Shown: positions 15,036 to 24,571 of the stretch, in pieces
How positions within the stretch are numbered: position 1 is the first letter of the stretch
How the letters are laid out: every line of letters begins with the position of its first letter
From: Kitasatospora sp. NBC_00458
GTDB taxonomy: Bacteria > Actinomycetota > Actinomycetes > Streptomycetales > Streptomycetaceae
Direction of reading: 5' to 3'
Assembly: GCF_036013975.1 (NCBI RefSeq)
Contig: NZ_CP107904.1
Span: 1,860,001-1,924,000, forward strand
DNA length: 64,000 nt
Notes under the pieces: model-generated
What the model was told of the DNA's origin: nothing
The model's input: the letters and a program-made list of their open reading frames with translations, nothing else
Database searches by the model: none
Program-made: the position numbers and the translations under genes

Positions 15036-16490
15036 TCACGCCGTGCGGCGCAGCAGTGCCAGGTACATCGCGTCCGTCCCGTGCAGGTGCGGCCAGAGCT
15101 GGACGTCCGGTCCCTCCCCCAGGGCCGGCACGCCCGGGAGCAGCGGCCGTGCGTCGATCCACTCGACCCGGCCGCCCTCGGCCCGCAGCACGTCGTCCAC
15201 GACGGCCCGGGTCTCGGCGAGGTGCGGCGAGCAGGTCGCGTAGCCGACCACCCCGCCCACCCGCACCGCGTCGATCGCCGAGGCGAGCAGCTCGCGCTGG
15301 AGCGGTCCGAAGGCGGCGACGTCCTGCGGGCGGCGGCGCCAGCGGGCCTCCGGGCGGCGGCGCAGCGCGCCCAGCCCGGAGCAGGGCACGTCGACGAGGA
15401 CCCGGTCGAAGCCGCCGGACTTCCAGGCCGGCCGGGTGCCGTCGGCGGCGATGACGGTGTACGGGCCGGGGTTGCCGGCGAGGGTGCGGGCGACCAGCCG
15501 GGCCCGGTGCGGCTGCTTCTCGCTGGCCACCAGGGCGGCCCCGCGTTCGGCGGCGAGCGCCGCGAGCAGCGCGGCCTTGCCGCCGGGGCCGGCGCAGCCG
15601 TCCAGCCAGAGCCGGTCGGGGCCGTCCAGCGGTGCGGCGGCGAGGGCGAGGGCGACCAGCTGGCTGCCCTCGTCCTGGACTCCGGCCCGGTTCTCCTGCA
15701 CCGCCGCCAGCGTGCCCGGGTCGCCGCCCTCGGCGAGCCGGAGCGCGAACGGGGACCAGCGGCCGGCCTCGGCCTCGGGCAGTGCCTCGGCGAGTTCGCC
15801 GACGGTGGCCCGGCCGGGGCGGGCGACGAGGGTGACCTCGGGGCGCTCGTTGTCGGCGCGCAGCAACTCCTCCATCGCGGCGCGGCCGGAGGCGTCGGGC
15901 TGCCAGCGGCCGAGCGAGTCCCAGAGTGCGGCGACCACCCAGCGCGGGTGGGAGTGGACGACGGCGAGGTGGTCCTCGGCGTCCTTGTCGTACGGCGGGG
16001 CGACCAGGGCGATCCACTCGTCGAGGTCGTGGGCGCTGATCCGGCGCAGCACGGCGTTGACGAACTTGGCCTTGCCGTCGCCGAGCACCACGCGGGCCAG
16101 TTCGACGGTGGCCGAGACGGCGGCGTGGCTGGGGATGCGGGTGGTGAGCAGCTGGTGGGCGCCGAGCGAGAGGACGTCGAGGACCGGCGGGTCGACCTTG
16201 CTCAGCGGGCGGTCGATGCAGGCGGCGATGACGGCGTCGTAGGTGCCCTGGAGGCGGAGGGTGCCGTAGACCAGTTCGGTGGCGAGTGCCGCGTCGCGCC
16301 GGTCCATGCCCTTCTGCTCGGCCTCGCGGAGCAGCGAGGGCAGGATCAGGTTGGCGTAGGCGTCGCGCTCGTCGACGGCGCGCAGGGCGCGGAAGGCGAC
16401 GATCCGGGCCGGGTCCTTCTTCGGCCTGCGGTGCGGGCGGGGGGCGCGGTTCGCGCCGTGGGCGCCGGAGGTGCTGCTGGGCGTGCTCAT
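15036..16490 (-). CDS. rsmB: 16S rRNA (cytosine-C5)-methyltransferase RsmB/Sun
   Basis: The 484-residue protein has an N-terminal NusB-like RNA-binding domain (about 27-160) and a C-terminal SAM-dependent methyltransferase domain. The SAM loop is DGCAGPGGK (297-305). The two catalytic cysteines are C370 in DVPCSG and C420 in YATCSP, as expected for m5C RNA methyltransferases. It methylates C967 (E. coli numbering) of 16S rRNA. It lies downstream of def and fmt on the same strand, the usual actinobacterial order, with 101 bases after fmt. Confidence 0.93.
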   Translation of the reverse strand: MSTPSSTSGAHGANRAPRPHRRPKKDPARIVAFRALRAVDERDAYANLILPSLLREAEQKGMDRRDAALATELVYGTLRLQGTYDAVIAACIDRPLSKVDPPVLDVLSLGAHQLLTTRIPSHAAVSATVELARVVLGDGKAKFVNAVLRRISAHDLDEWIALVAPPYDKDAEDHLAVVHSHPRWVVAALWDSLGRWQPDASGRAAMEELLRADNERPEVTLVARPGRATVGELAEALPEAEAGRWSPFALRLAEGGDPGTLAAVQENRAGVQDEGSQLVALALAAAPLDGPDRLWLDGCAGPGGKAALLAALAAERGAALVASEKQPHRARLVARTLAGNPGPYTVIAADGTRPAWKSGGFDRVLVDVPCSGLGALRRRPEARWRRRPQDVAAFGPLQRELLASAIDAVRVGGVVGYATCSPHLAETRAVVDDVLRAEGGRVEWIDARPLLPGVPALGEGPDVQLWPHLHGTDAMYLALLRRTA

Positions 16491-16591
16491 GGGATGTGCC
16501 TCAAAGTGCTGCGGGATCAGTTCGGGATCTGCGGATCCCGGGACTCCTGGAACAGTAACGCGAAACCCGGGCCGCGGGCTCGCCGGCGGGG

Positions 16592-17554
16592 TCAGCCCGC
16601 GTCGGGCTCCGCGCCGGGCTCCGCGCCGAGCGTCTCGCCGGACTCGATCCGCGCACCGCGCGCCCAGTCCGCGGCCCGCATCGCCTTCTTGCCCTGCGGC
16701 CGCACCTCGCCCAGCTCGACGTCGTGGCTGCCGGTGCCGACCCGGACGGCGTTCTTGCCGACGGCCAGCTCCCCGGGGGCCAGTTCGGCCGAGCCGGGCA
16801 GCAGCGTGACGGGGCCGGTGACCTTGAGCCGCTCGCCGCGGAAGAGCGTCCAGGCGCCGGGTGCGGGGGCGCAGCCGCGGACCACGCGGTCGATCCGGAG
16901 GGCGGGGGCGGTCCAGTCGATCCGGGCGTCCTCGACGCTGATCTTCGGGGCGAGCGTGACGCCCTCGGCGGGCTGCGGGACGGCCCGCAGGGCGCCGTCC
17001 TCGATGCCGTCCATGGTGGCCACGAGCAGGCGGGACCCGGCGTGCGCGAGGCGGTCGAGCAGTTCGCCGCTGGTGTCGCTCGGGCGGATCTCCTCGGTGA
17101 GGACGCCGTAGACGGGGCCGGAGTCGAGCCCCTGCTCGATCAGGAAGGTGGACGCGCCGGTGACCTCGTCGCCGGCCATCACCGCGTGCTGGACGGGTGC
17201 CGCGCCGCGCCAGGCGGGGAGGAGCGAGAAGTGCAGGTTGACCCAGCCGTGGACGGGGATCTCCAGGGTGCCGGGGCGCAGCAGTGCGCCGTAGGCGACG
17301 ACCGGGCAGCAGTCGGGGGCGAGTTCGGTGAGGCGGGCGACGAAGTCGGGGTCGCTGGGCTTCGCCGGCTTGAGGACCTCGATCCCGGCCTCCTCGGCGC
17401 GCTGGGCGACGGGGCTGGCGACCAGCTTGCGGCCGCGGCCGGAGACGGCGTCGGGGCGGGTGACCACCGCGACGACCTCGTGCCGGTCGGAGGCGAGCAG
17501 GGCGTCCAGGGCGGGAACGGCGACCTCGGGGGTGCCGGCGAACACGAGGCGCAT
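16592..17554 (-). CDS. fmt: Methionyl-tRNA formyltransferase
   Basis: The 320-residue enzyme transfers the formyl group from 10-formyl-tetrahydrofolate to initiator Met-tRNA. Visible signatures are [15 protein letters not shown] at the start, N106/H108 in VNLHFS, the loop [13 protein letters not shown] (110-122) and D144 in DSGPV. The C-terminal OB-like domain follows to about 300. ATG 17554 gives the normal family N-terminus; the frame is open further upstream but without similarity. The partner gene def lies 160 bases upstream on the same strand. Confidence 0.95.
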   Translation of the reverse strand: MRLVFAGTPEVAVPALDALLASDRHEVVAVVTRPDAVSGRGRKLVASPVAQRAEEAGIEVLKPAKPSDPDFVARLTELAPDCCPVVAYGALLRPGTLEIPVHGWVNLHFSLLPAWRGAAPVQHAVMAGDEVTGASTFLIEQGLDSGPVYGVLTEEIRPSDTSGELLDRLAHAGSRLLVATMDGIEDGALRAVPQPAEGVTLAPKISVEDARIDWTAPALRIDRVVRGCAPAPGAWTLFRGERLKVTGPVTLLPGSAELAPGELAVGKNAVRVGTGSHDVELGEVRPQGKKAMRAADWARGARIESGETLGAEPGAEPDAG

Positions 17555-17714
17555 CAAGTGCCTTTCTGCTGTGCTGAGGTGTACGGGGCTGTGCTGGTAC
17601 GGGCTGTGCAGGACGGGTGCGGGCGGGCGCCCGGGCCGGAACGGCCGAGGACGGCCCCGGCTGACCGGGATGCCCCGGGATGACCGGGGAACGACCGGGC
17701 CGGGGCCGGAGGGG

Positions 17715-18260
17715 TCAGCGCGCGGCGCCGAAGGTGCTGTGCGGGGAGACCTTGACCACGGGGACCGGGCCACTGCCCCAGTCCGACTCGCGGATCGCCT
17801 TGAGCGCGGCCTTCCGCTGCCCGGTGTCGAGGCGGTCGATGAAGATGATGCCGTCGAGGTGGTCGGTCTCGTGCTGGATGCAGCGGGCGAGCAGCTGGGT
17901 CCCCTCGACGGTGACCGGCTCGCCGTACATGTCGAAGCCCTTGGCGACGACGCCGTACGAGCGCCGGGTGTCGTAGCGCAGGCCGGGCAGCGAGAGGCAG
18001 CCCTCGGGGCCCTCCTGCTCCTCCTCGCTCAGCGACAGGTCCGGGTTGATCAGGTGCCCGGTGACGCCGTCCACGTGGTAGGTGAACACCCGCAGTGAGA
18101 TGCCGAGTTGGGGCGCGGCCAGGCCGGCGCCGGGGGCGTCGAGCATGGTGTCGGTGAGGTCCTTGACGAGGTTCCGGAGCTCCTTGTCGAAGGTGGTGAC
18201 GGGCCGGGCGGTGGCGCGCAGGACGGGGTCTCCGAAGATGCGGATCGGCTGGATCGCCAC
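17715..18260 (-). CDS. def: Peptide deformylase
   Basis: The 181-residue metalloenzyme removes the formyl group from nascent proteins. All three motifs are intact: GAGLAAPQ (44-51), EGCLS (86-90) with metal ligand C88, and QHETDH (129-134) with metal ligands H130 and H134 and catalytic E131. It precedes fmt on the same strand and diverges from the HTH gene at 18503. Its promoter region contains a perfect 14-bp palindrome. Confidence 0.95.
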   Translation of the reverse strand: MAIQPIRIFGDPVLRATARPVTTFDKELRNLVKDLTDTMLDAPGAGLAAPQLGISLRVFTYHVDGVTGHLINPDLSLSEEEQEGPEGCLSLPGLRYDTRRSYGVVAKGFDMYGEPVTVEGTQLLARCIQHETDHLDGIIFIDRLDTGQRKAALKAIRESDWGSGPVPVVKVSPHSTFGAAR

Positions 18261-18410
18261 GGGTGCGGGCTCCTGTCCGTCGGGGTGCGGGTCGGGTGCG
18301 GGCGGCTTGCTGCGGCCGTCGGAATCGGCCGCCGGTCAGTCTATGCAATCGGCCCGCAGCGCTTTCTGGCATATCCCGACTCACCTGCCTGCGTGACCCC
18401 GGCGGCCGGT

Positions 18411-18444
18411 CCGGCGTTGGTCAAGTGGGATTGACCAACGCCGG
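18411..18444. promoter_or_regulatory. Perfect 14-6-14 palindrome in a divergent promoter
   Basis: CCGGCGTTGGTCAA and TTGACCAACGCCGG are exact reverse complements around a 6-base spacer. It lies 58 bases upstream of the HTH gene at 18503 and 150 bases upstream of def, which are divergent. The core TTGGTCAA-N6-TTGACCAA has the form of a dimeric repressor operator; it does not sit where a terminator would be expected. Confidence 0.65.
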
Positions 18445-18465
18445 AGCGCGCGGGAAGGGCGCTCC
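18443..18465 (+). promoter_or_regulatory. Hairpin in the 5' region of the HTH gene
   Basis: GGAGCGC (18443-18449) pairs with GCGCTCC (18459-18465) over a 9-base loop, directly after the palindrome and 37 bases before the ATG. It could be a leader structure. Confidence 0.35.
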
Positions 18466-18502
18466 GGGCGAGCCGAACCGTACGGAAGGTGGCACGTAGG
18501 CC

Positions 18503-19234
18503 ATGGCCGAGCAGATCAACCACGACGCCCGGGCGCGGGCGAGCCTGCACCTGCTGGTGCGGGACATCGAGCGGGTGAGGCGGCAGGTCGACGCTCTGCG
18601 GACGCTCACCGCCCAGTTGGGCAACGTCTACCGGCCCCGCCGGCCGAGCACCTCGGCGGGGTTCGTCGTGTACGGGCGCGCCCCCGCGCCGACCGTGCGC
18701 CTGGCGCAGGAGCTGCGGGAGAGCGTGGAGACGCTGGTGGCGGCGGCGGTCGAGTTCGACCGGGCGCTGGGCTTCTCCTGGGACTCGGTGGGCTCGGCGC
18801 TCGGGGTCACCAAGCAGGCGGTGCACCGGCGCTACGGGATGCGCCGGCCGGCCGGCGAGCTGCTGGCGGCGGGCGGCACCGTGCCCAACCCGAGCCGGCC
18901 CGACCGTTCCGAGGAGCTGCCCGGGCACACGCCCGGCCACACCTCCAGCCACACCTCCGGCCACGCGCCGAGCCCCGCCCCGGCCCCGACCGGCCTCGCC
19001 GCCACCGTTCCGGCCGCCCGCCAGGGCGGGCTCGACCGCAGCAGCCTGGACCGGGCCGCGATGGAGCGCGGCACCCTGGACCGCTCCACCCCGATGGACC
19101 GCTCCACCCTCGACCGCACCCCGATGGACCGCTCCACCCCGATCGACCGCTCCCCGATCGACCGTGCGCCGATCGACCGCACCCCGGTCGACCGCACCGC
19201 CCTGGACCGCCCCGGCGTCCCCCTCCGCAGCTGA
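18503..19234 (+). CDS. HTH protein with a repetitive xDR(S/T) tail
   Basis: The 243-residue protein has a helical N-terminal half ending in an HTH-like segment, [22 protein letters not shown] (split: [22 protein letters not shown], about 91-112). A His/Gly-rich linker ([14 protein letters not shown], about 141-154) follows. Residues 177-236 are about twelve copies of a five- to six-residue unit of the type L/M/I-D-R-S/T-x, which must be disordered. AAGGTGG lies before ATG 18503. It diverges from def; I believe a homologue sits between fmt and priA in other streptomycetes. It probably binds DNA, perhaps the adjacent palindrome, but the function is unknown. Confidence 0.65.
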   Translation: MAEQINHDARARASLHLLVRDIERVRRQVDALRTLTAQLGNVYRPRRPSTSAGFVVYGRAPAPTVRLAQELRESVETLVAAAVEFDRALGFSWDSVGSALGVTKQAVHRRYGMRRPAGELLAAGGTVPNPSRPDRSEELPGHTPGHTSSHTSGHAPSPAPAPTGLAATVPAARQGGLDRSSLDRAAMERGTLDRSTPMDRSTLDRTPMDRSTPIDRSPIDRAPIDRTPVDRTALDRPGVPLRS

Positions 19235-19286
19235 CCCCGCCCGCCGGCCACCGGGTGGGGGGCGACGGCTCACCCCGTCCCGCTCC

Positions 19287-21374
19287 TCACCCGATGTCCG
19301 TCGGGTCGACCCGCACCTTCACCGCCTCCGGCGTCCGCAGCGCGATCCGGGCGATCTGCGCCGCCTTCAGCGCAGCGGCCAGCGCCGCGCCCTGCCCGGG
19401 CGCGACCCGCAGCAGCGCACGCTCCTGCTCCTCCCCCCGCAGCTTCGGCACCGGGACCGGCCCGAGCACGTCCGCGCCCTCCGGCAGCCGGATCAGCCCC
19501 AGCAGGTCGGCGACCGCCGCCGGACTGCCGGCCACCGAGGCCATCCGCGCGACGGGCGGGAAGTGCAGCTGCGCCCGTTCGTCCAGCTCCAGCCCGGCGT
19601 GCCCGAACGGGTCCCAGCGCACCAGGGCCTGCACCGGCCGCGCGGTCGGCTCGGCGACGACGACCACCGTGCCGCCCTCCGTCGACGGCCGGACCAGCGC
19701 CGCGGCGGCCAGCCAGAGCCGCAGCGTCTCCTCCCCGGCCCGCAGGTCGGGGCGGCTGAGCAGCGCCCAGCCGTCCAGCAGCAGGGCGGCCGCGTACCCG
19801 CCGCCGCCCTCGACCACCGGTTCGGCGCCGGGCGTGGAGATCACCAGCGCGGGCTCGTCCGGCACCGTGGCCAGCACCGCGTCCCGCCCGGAGGTCCGGA
19901 CGGGGACCCGCGGGAACGCCTTGCCCAGCTCCTCCGCCGTCCGCCGCGCGCCCACCACCGAGGCCCGCAGCCGGAACGAACCGCACTCGGGGCAGTGCCA
20001 GTCCCGTTCCTCCTCGCCGCACCAGCCGCAGTGCAGCGGGGCGTCCGCGCCGGCGGCCTCCAGCGGGCCCTCGCAGCGCCGGCAGCGGGCGGGGGTGCGG
20101 CAGCGTCCGCAGGCCATCCGGGGCACGTAGCCGCGCCGCGGCACCTGGATCAGCACCGGCCCGCCCGCCGCCAGCCCCTCCCGGGCGGCCTCCCAGGCGA
20201 CCGAGGGCAGCCGGGCGGCCTGCGCGGCGGCGTCCCGGTGCTGGTCCTGGTCGGTGACGGTCCGCACCCGCGGCGCGACCCGCCGGACGGTCTCCCGGTC
20301 GGCGGCCAGCGGCCGGGCCCACCCGGTCCGCACCAGCTGCGCGCCCTCCACGGTGACGGCGTGCCCGCCGAGCAGCACTCCGGCGCCCTCCTCGGCGGCA
20401 CGCAGCAGGGCCACCTCGCGGACGTGCGGGTGCGGTGCGCGCGGGTCGCTGTGGCTGGAGTCGCCGTCCGACCAGACGACGACCAGCCCGAGGTCGTGGA
20501 CGGGCGCGAACATCGCGGCGCGGGTGCCGACGGCGGCGTGCACCGAGCCGCGGGCGACGGTGAGCCAGCGCCGGTACCGCTCGCGCGGGCCGAGGTCGGC
20601 GGCGAGGGTGGCGTGCATGCCCTCGCCGAGCAGGTCGGTCAGGGCCCGGTCGACCCGGGCGACCGCCTTCCCGTCGGGGAGCACGACCAGCGCGCCGCGC
20701 CCCCCGGCCAGGGTGGCGGCGACGGCGCGGGCGATCTCGTGGGGCCAGCCGGGGCCGGGCAGGGCCGTCCAGACGGCGCGGGGCGCGCCGCCCGCGGCGA
20801 GGGCGGCGAGGAAGTCGGCTCCGGCGGGGTAGCGCGACCAGCCGCCGGGTTCCGGCGCGGCCGGCCGCGGCAGCGGCGGCGGGGAGGGTTCGGCCTCGGC
20901 CTTGGCGTGCCGGGGCGGGACGGCCAGCTGGAGGACGTCGGCGAGGGTGCCGGCGTACCGGTCGGCGACGGTGCGGCAGAGCCGGAGCAGCTGCGGGGTG
21001 AGCACCGGCTCGGGCGAGAGGACCTGGGCGAGCGGGGCCAGTGGGCCGGGGAAGTCGCTCTTCTCCAGCCGGGCGACGATGAACCCGTCGTGGAGTTCCC
21101 CGCCCTCGCGCTGCCCCTTGACCACGCGCGCCCCGAAACGCACCCGGACCCGGACGCCGGGCTGCGCCTCCTCCGCCATCGCGGCGGGCACCGCGTAGTC
21201 GAAGAACTTGTCGATGGTGAGCACGCCCTTGTCGACGACCACCCGGGCCACCGGCAGGTGCTCGGCCCGCTTGGCGCCGTGCCAGGTGCGCGGCTTGGCC
21301 CGGCGGACCGTCTCCCGGATGAACGCCAGCTGCTCCGGCGCCCCGCCCTCGTCACTCCCCTGCGTGTTGCTCAT
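19287..21374 (-). CDS. priA: PriA-type primosomal protein N' (helicase motifs degenerate)
   Basis: The 695-residue protein matches PriA: a 3'-DNA-binding domain at the N-terminus (VARVVVDKGVLTIDKFFDYAVP) and a zinc-binding cluster with CGRCRTPARCRRC, CGWCGEEERDWHCPEC. The Walker A site is replaced (around WTALPGPGWPHEI), and the DEAH box reads WSDGDSSH. ATPase activity is therefore unlikely, as is known for actinobacterial PriA. It would act in replication restart as a DNA-binding or scaffold protein. It lies after metK on the same strand but beyond a strong terminator. Confidence 0.85.
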   Translation of the reverse strand: MSNTQGSDEGGAPEQLAFIRETVRRAKPRTWHGAKRAEHLPVARVVVDKGVLTIDKFFDYAVPAAMAEEAQPGVRVRVRFGARVVKGQREGGELHDGFIVARLEKSDFPGPLAPLAQVLSPEPVLTPQLLRLCRTVADRYAGTLADVLQLAVPPRHAKAEAEPSPPPLPRPAAPEPGGWSRYPAGADFLAALAAGGAPRAVWTALPGPGWPHEIARAVAATLAGGRGALVVLPDGKAVARVDRALTDLLGEGMHATLAADLGPRERYRRWLTVARGSVHAAVGTRAAMFAPVHDLGLVVVWSDGDSSHSDPRAPHPHVREVALLRAAEEGAGVLLGGHAVTVEGAQLVRTGWARPLAADRETVRRVAPRVRTVTDQDQHRDAAAQAARLPSVAWEAAREGLAAGGPVLIQVPRRGYVPRMACGRCRTPARCRRCEGPLEAAGADAPLHCGWCGEEERDWHCPECGSFRLRASVVGARRTAEELGKAFPRVPVRTSGRDAVLATVPDEPALVISTPGAEPVVEGGGGYAAALLLDGWALLSRPDLRAGEETLRLWLAAAALVRPSTEGGTVVVVAEPTARPVQALVRWDPFGHAGLELDERAQLHFPPVARMASVAGSPAAVADLLGLIRLPEGADVLGPVPVPKLRGEEQERALLRVAPGQGAALAAALKAAQIARIALRTPEAVKVRVDPTDIG

Positions 21375-21409
21375 CGCCCCAAGTACTACCAGGTCCCACC
21401 GACAGAAAA

Positions 21410-21455
21410 CCGCAGGTGGTGCCCGTCCGGCTCACCGGACGGGCACCACCTGCGG
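21410..21455 (-). terminator. Strong intrinsic terminator of metK
   Basis: A perfect 21-bp stem (21410-21430 with 21435-21455) has a 4-base loop. On the minus strand it is followed by GTTTTC, giving a short T-run. It begins 22 bases after the metK stop and separates metK from priA. Confidence 0.85.
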
Positions 21456-21476
21456 TCGGACGACCGAACGGTCCGG

Positions 21477-22685
21477 TCAGGCCTGGACGGCCTTCTTCAG
21501 CTGGTCGACCCGGTCGGTCCGCTCCCAGGTGAAGTCCGGCAGCTCACGGCCGAAGTGGCCGTACGCGGCGGTCTGCGAGTAGATCGGCCGGAGCAGGTCC
21601 AGGTCGCGGATGATCGCGGCCGGGCGGAGGTCGAACACCTCGGTGACGGCCTTCTGGATGGTGAGGACCGGCACGGTCTCGGTGCCGAAGGTCTCCACGA
21701 AGAGGCCGACCGGCTCGGCCTTGCCGATCGCGTACGCGACCTGCACCTCGGCGCGGCGGGCGAGGCCGGCGGCGACGATGTTCTTCGCCACCCAGCGCAT
21801 CGCGTACGCGGCCGAGCGGTCGACCTTGGACGGGTCCTTGCCGGAGAAGGCACCGCCGCCGTGGCGGGCCATGCCGCCGTAGGTGTCGATGATGATCTTG
21901 CGGCCGGTCAGGCCGGCGTCGCCCATCGGGCCGCCGATCTCGAAGCGGCCGGTCGGGTTGACCAGCAGCCGGTAGCCCTCGGTGACCAGCTTGATGCCCT
22001 GGTCGGCGAGCGCCTTCAGCTCCGGCTCCACGACGAACTCGCGGATGTCCGGGGTGAGCAGCGAGTCGAGGTCGATGTCGCTGGCGTGCTGGGTGGAGAC
22101 GACCACGGTGTCGAGGCGGACGGCCTTGTCGCCGTCGTACTCGATGGTGACCTGGGTCTTGCCGTCGGGGCGCAGGTACGGGATGGTCCCGTTCTTGCGG
22201 ACCTCGGTGAGGCGGCGGGAGAGGCGGTGCGCCAGGGTGATCGGCAGCGGCATGAGCTCGGGCGTCTCGTCGGACGCGTAGCCGAACATCAGGCCCTGGT
22301 CACCGGCGCCCTGCTTGTCCAGGGAGTCCTCGTCGCCCTCGACCCGGGCCTCGTACGCGGTGTCGACGCCCTGCGCGATGTCGGGCGACTGCGCACCGAT
22401 GGACACCGAGACGCCGCAGGAGGCGCCGTCGAAGCCCTTCTTGGAGCTGTCGTACCCGATCTCCAGGATCTTGTCCCGGACGAGCTGGGCGATCGGCGCG
22501 TACGCCTTGGTGGTCACCTCGCCGGCCACGTGCACCTGGCCGGTGGTGATCAGCGTCTCCACCGCGACCCGGGAGGTCGGGTCCTCGCGGAGGAGGGCGT
22601 CAAGGATGGTGTCGCTGATCTGGTCAGCGATCTTGTCGGGGTGTCCCTCGGTGACGGATTCCGAGGTGAACAGGCGGCGAGACAC
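21477..22685 (-). CDS. metK: S-adenosylmethionine synthetase
   Basis: The 402-residue enzyme makes SAM from ATP and methionine. Signatures are [16 protein letters not shown] with the catalytic H15, [10 protein letters not shown], and [19 protein letters not shown] near residue 280. The start is the GTG at 22685, with GGGAGC seven bases upstream; it gives the usual [11 protein letters not shown]-terminus. It follows coaBC on the same strand, with a promoter of its own in the 148-base gap and a terminator after it. No SAM riboswitch is visible in the leader. Confidence 0.95.
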   Translation of the reverse strand: MSRRLFTSESVTEGHPDKIADQISDTILDALLREDPTSRVAVETLITTGQVHVAGEVTTKAYAPIAQLVRDKILEIGYDSSKKGFDGASCGVSVSIGAQSPDIAQGVDTAYEARVEGDEDSLDKQGAGDQGLMFGYASDETPELMPLPITLAHRLSRRLTEVRKNGTIPYLRPDGKTQVTIEYDGDKAVRLDTVVVSTQHASDIDLDSLLTPDIREFVVEPELKALADQGIKLVTEGYRLLVNPTGRFEIGGPMGDAGLTGRKIIIDTYGGMARHGGGAFSGKDPSKVDRSAAYAMRWVAKNIVAAGLARRAEVQVAYAIGKAEPVGLFVETFGTETVPVLTIQKAVTEVFDLRPAAIIRDLDLLRPIYSQTAAYGHFGRELPDFTWERTDRVDQLKKAVQA

Positions 22686-22762
22686 AGCGCTCCCTGGGGT
22701 TGCAGCGGCTGCTGACTGAAAGCCCGGTCGGACCGGGACTTCCGGAAAGACTTGATTCCTGG

Positions 22763-22792
22763 AGTGTAACGGTCGGGTTCCCGCAATCGTCA
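22763..22792 (-). promoter_or_regulatory. Putative metK promoter
   Basis: On the minus strand TGACGA (22787-22792) and TACACT (22763-22768) are 18 bases apart. Transcription would start about 65-70 bases before the GTG of metK. Confidence 0.4.
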
Positions 22793-22833
22793 CGCCATTC
22801 CGCAATTGGAGACCGTCCGCCCACCCTTCGAGA

Positions 22834-24069
22834 TCACTCGCCGAGCAGATCGAGCCGTTCCGCGACGAGGCTCCAGACGACGTCCGCGAGAGCCTCCTTC
22901 GGACCCACCGGAACGGGCGTCTCAGTGCCGTCCGAGCCCAGTACGACGGCCTCGTTGACGTCCTGGCCGAAGGCCTTGCCGTCGCCGACCTCGTTGACGA
23001 CCAGCAGGTCGCAGCCCTTCCTGGCGAGCTTCGCGCGGCCGTTCGCCAGCACCTCGTCGGTCTCCGCGGCGAAACCCACGACCAGTTGGCCCGAACGGGG
23101 GCGGTGGGCCGAGAGCTCGGCCAGCACGTCGGGGTTGCGGACGAGCGCGACCGGGGCCGGCTCGACCCCCTCGACCTTCTTGATCTTGCCGGCGGCGTAG
23201 ACCGCGGGCCGGAAGTCCGCCACCGCCGCGGCCATGACCACGGCGTCCGCGTCGGCCGCCGCCGCCAGCGCCGCCTCCCGGAGCTCCAGGGCGGTGGCCA
23301 CCCGGACCACGTCCACCCCGGCCGGGTCGGGCAGCTCCGCATTGGCCGAGATCAAGGTCACACGGGCGCCGCGGGCGGCGGCGGTCGCGGCGAGCGCGTA
23401 CCCCTGCTTGCCGGAGGAGCGGTTGCCGAGGTAGCGGACCGGGTCGAGCGGCTCCCGGGTGCCGCCGGCCGAGACCACCACGTGCCGGCCGGCCAGGTCG
23501 GTCCGGACGCCGCCGTACCGCAGCACCGCCCGGCAGGCGTCGAAGATCGCCGAGGGCTCGGGCAGCCGGCCCTTCCCGGTGTCCTTGCCGGTCAGCCGCC
23601 CGCTGGCGGGCTCCAGCACGATCACGCCCCGGCGGCGCAGCGTGGCGACGTTGTCCCGGGTCGCCGGGTGCTCCCACATCTCGGTGTGCATCGCGGGCGC
23701 CAGGACGACCGGGCAGCGCGCGGTGAGCAGGGTGTTGGTGAGCAGGTCGTCCGCGAGCCCGTGGGCGGCCTTGGCCATCAGGTCGGCGGTGGCGGGGGCG
23801 ACCACGACCAGGTCGGCGCCCTGCCCGATCCGCACGTGGGGCACCTCGTGCACGCGCTCCCAGGTCTCGGTGGCGGCCGGGCGGCCGGAGAGCGCGGCCC
23901 AGGTCGCCTCGCCGACGAAGTGCAGCGCCGCCTCGGTGGGCACCACGGTGACCTGGTGGCCGGACTCGGTGAACCTGCGCAGCAGCTCGCACGCCTTGTA
24001 CGCGGCGATGCCGCCGCTGACGCCGAGGACGACGCGCGGGGCGCCCGCCTGCTCCGTGCTGCCGCTCAT
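22834..24069 (-). CDS. coaBC: Bifunctional CoaBC (PPC synthetase/decarboxylase)
   Basis: The 411-residue protein makes 4'-phosphopantetheine from 4'-phosphopantothenate in two steps. The N-terminal flavin decarboxylase domain shows [30 protein letters not shown] and APAMHTEMW. The C-terminal CTP-dependent ligase domain shows [26 protein letters not shown] and [10 protein letters not shown]. Two ATGs are possible. AGGAG is 11 bases before ATG 24069 but only two bases before ATG 24078, so 24069 is preferred. It lies between rpoZ and metK as in other streptomycetes. Confidence 0.93.
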   Translation of the reverse strand: MSGSTEQAGAPRVVLGVSGGIAAYKACELLRRFTESGHQVTVVPTEAALHFVGEATWAALSGRPAATETWERVHEVPHVRIGQGADLVVVAPATADLMAKAAHGLADDLLTNTLLTARCPVVLAPAMHTEMWEHPATRDNVATLRRRGVIVLEPASGRLTGKDTGKGRLPEPSAIFDACRAVLRYGGVRTDLAGRHVVVSAGGTREPLDPVRYLGNRSSGKQGYALAATAAARGARVTLISANAELPDPAGVDVVRVATALELREAALAAAADADAVVMAAAVADFRPAVYAAGKIKKVEGVEPAPVALVRNPDVLAELSAHRPRSGQLVVGFAAETDEVLANGRAKLARKGCDLLVVNEVGDGKAFGQDVNEAVVLGSDGTETPVPVGPKEALADVVWSLVAERLDLLGE

Positions 24070-24213
24070 GATCCCCATCTCTCCTCGCTCGGTGCGTGCT
24101 CACCCTACGACCCTCCGGTGATCACCCGCACGCACCCGGCGCTGTGGCCCCCCGCACACCCCGCGGACCGCGGGGCCCGGCGACCCCACCGACCCCACCA
24201 GGCTCCGGAAACG

Positions 24214-24253
24214 CCGCAGGGCCCGCCGGAGCGAACTCCGACGGGCCCTGCGG
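24214..24253 (-). terminator. Terminator after rpoZ
   Basis: An 18-bp stem with a single mismatch (24214-24231 with 24236-24253) has a CGAA loop. It starts 16 bases after the rpoZ stop and separates the gmk-rpoZ unit from coaBC. Confidence 0.75.
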
Positions 24254-24268
24254 GTGAAGGCGGGTGCC

Positions 24269-24535
24269 TCAGGCAGCCTCGATCGCCTCGGCGGTCAGCA
24301 TGCCCGCGTTGATCTCGCGCAGCGCGATCGACAGCGGCTTCTCGTGCACGTGGGTGTCGACCAGCGGACCGACGTACTCCAGCAGGCCCTCGCCGAGCTG
24401 GGAGTAGTACGCGTTGATCTGACGGGCACGCTTGGCCGCGTAGATCACCAGGCTGTACTTGGAGTCGGTGGCCTCAAGCAGCTCGTCGATCGGCGGGTTG
24501 ATGATGCCCTCGGGCGCGGTCATGGAAGAGGACAC
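24269..24535 (-). CDS. rpoZ: RNA polymerase omega subunit
   Basis: The 88-residue protein matches streptomycete omega nearly throughout, for example [20 protein letters not shown] and [18 protein letters not shown]. Omega helps assemble and stabilise RNA polymerase through the beta' subunit. The GTG at 24535 is the start, with GGAAGG nine bases upstream; the internal ATG at 24523 has no such site. It follows gmk by 36 bases and is probably co-transcribed with it. Confidence 0.95.
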   Translation of the reverse strand: MSSSMTAPEGIINPPIDELLEATDSKYSLVIYAAKRARQINAYYSQLGEGLLEYVGPLVDTHVHEKPLSIALREINAGMLTAEAIEAA

Positions 24536-24571
24536 GCGAAAACCTTCCGAAAGGGTGGAAAAGACAAAAGC

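Noticed and set aside
18411..18444. Terminator reading of the 14-bp palindrome
   Set aside because: No gene ends near it; both neighbours start here and diverge, so an operator is more likely.
19164..22715. Plus-strand open frame of 1183 codons opposite priA and metK
   Set aside because: Antisense shadow with biased composition and no ribosome-binding site or family motif.
22686..22833. SAM riboswitch upstream of metK
   Set aside because: The leader lacks the conserved SAM-I or SAM-II core; only a short leader with an ordinary promoter is seen.
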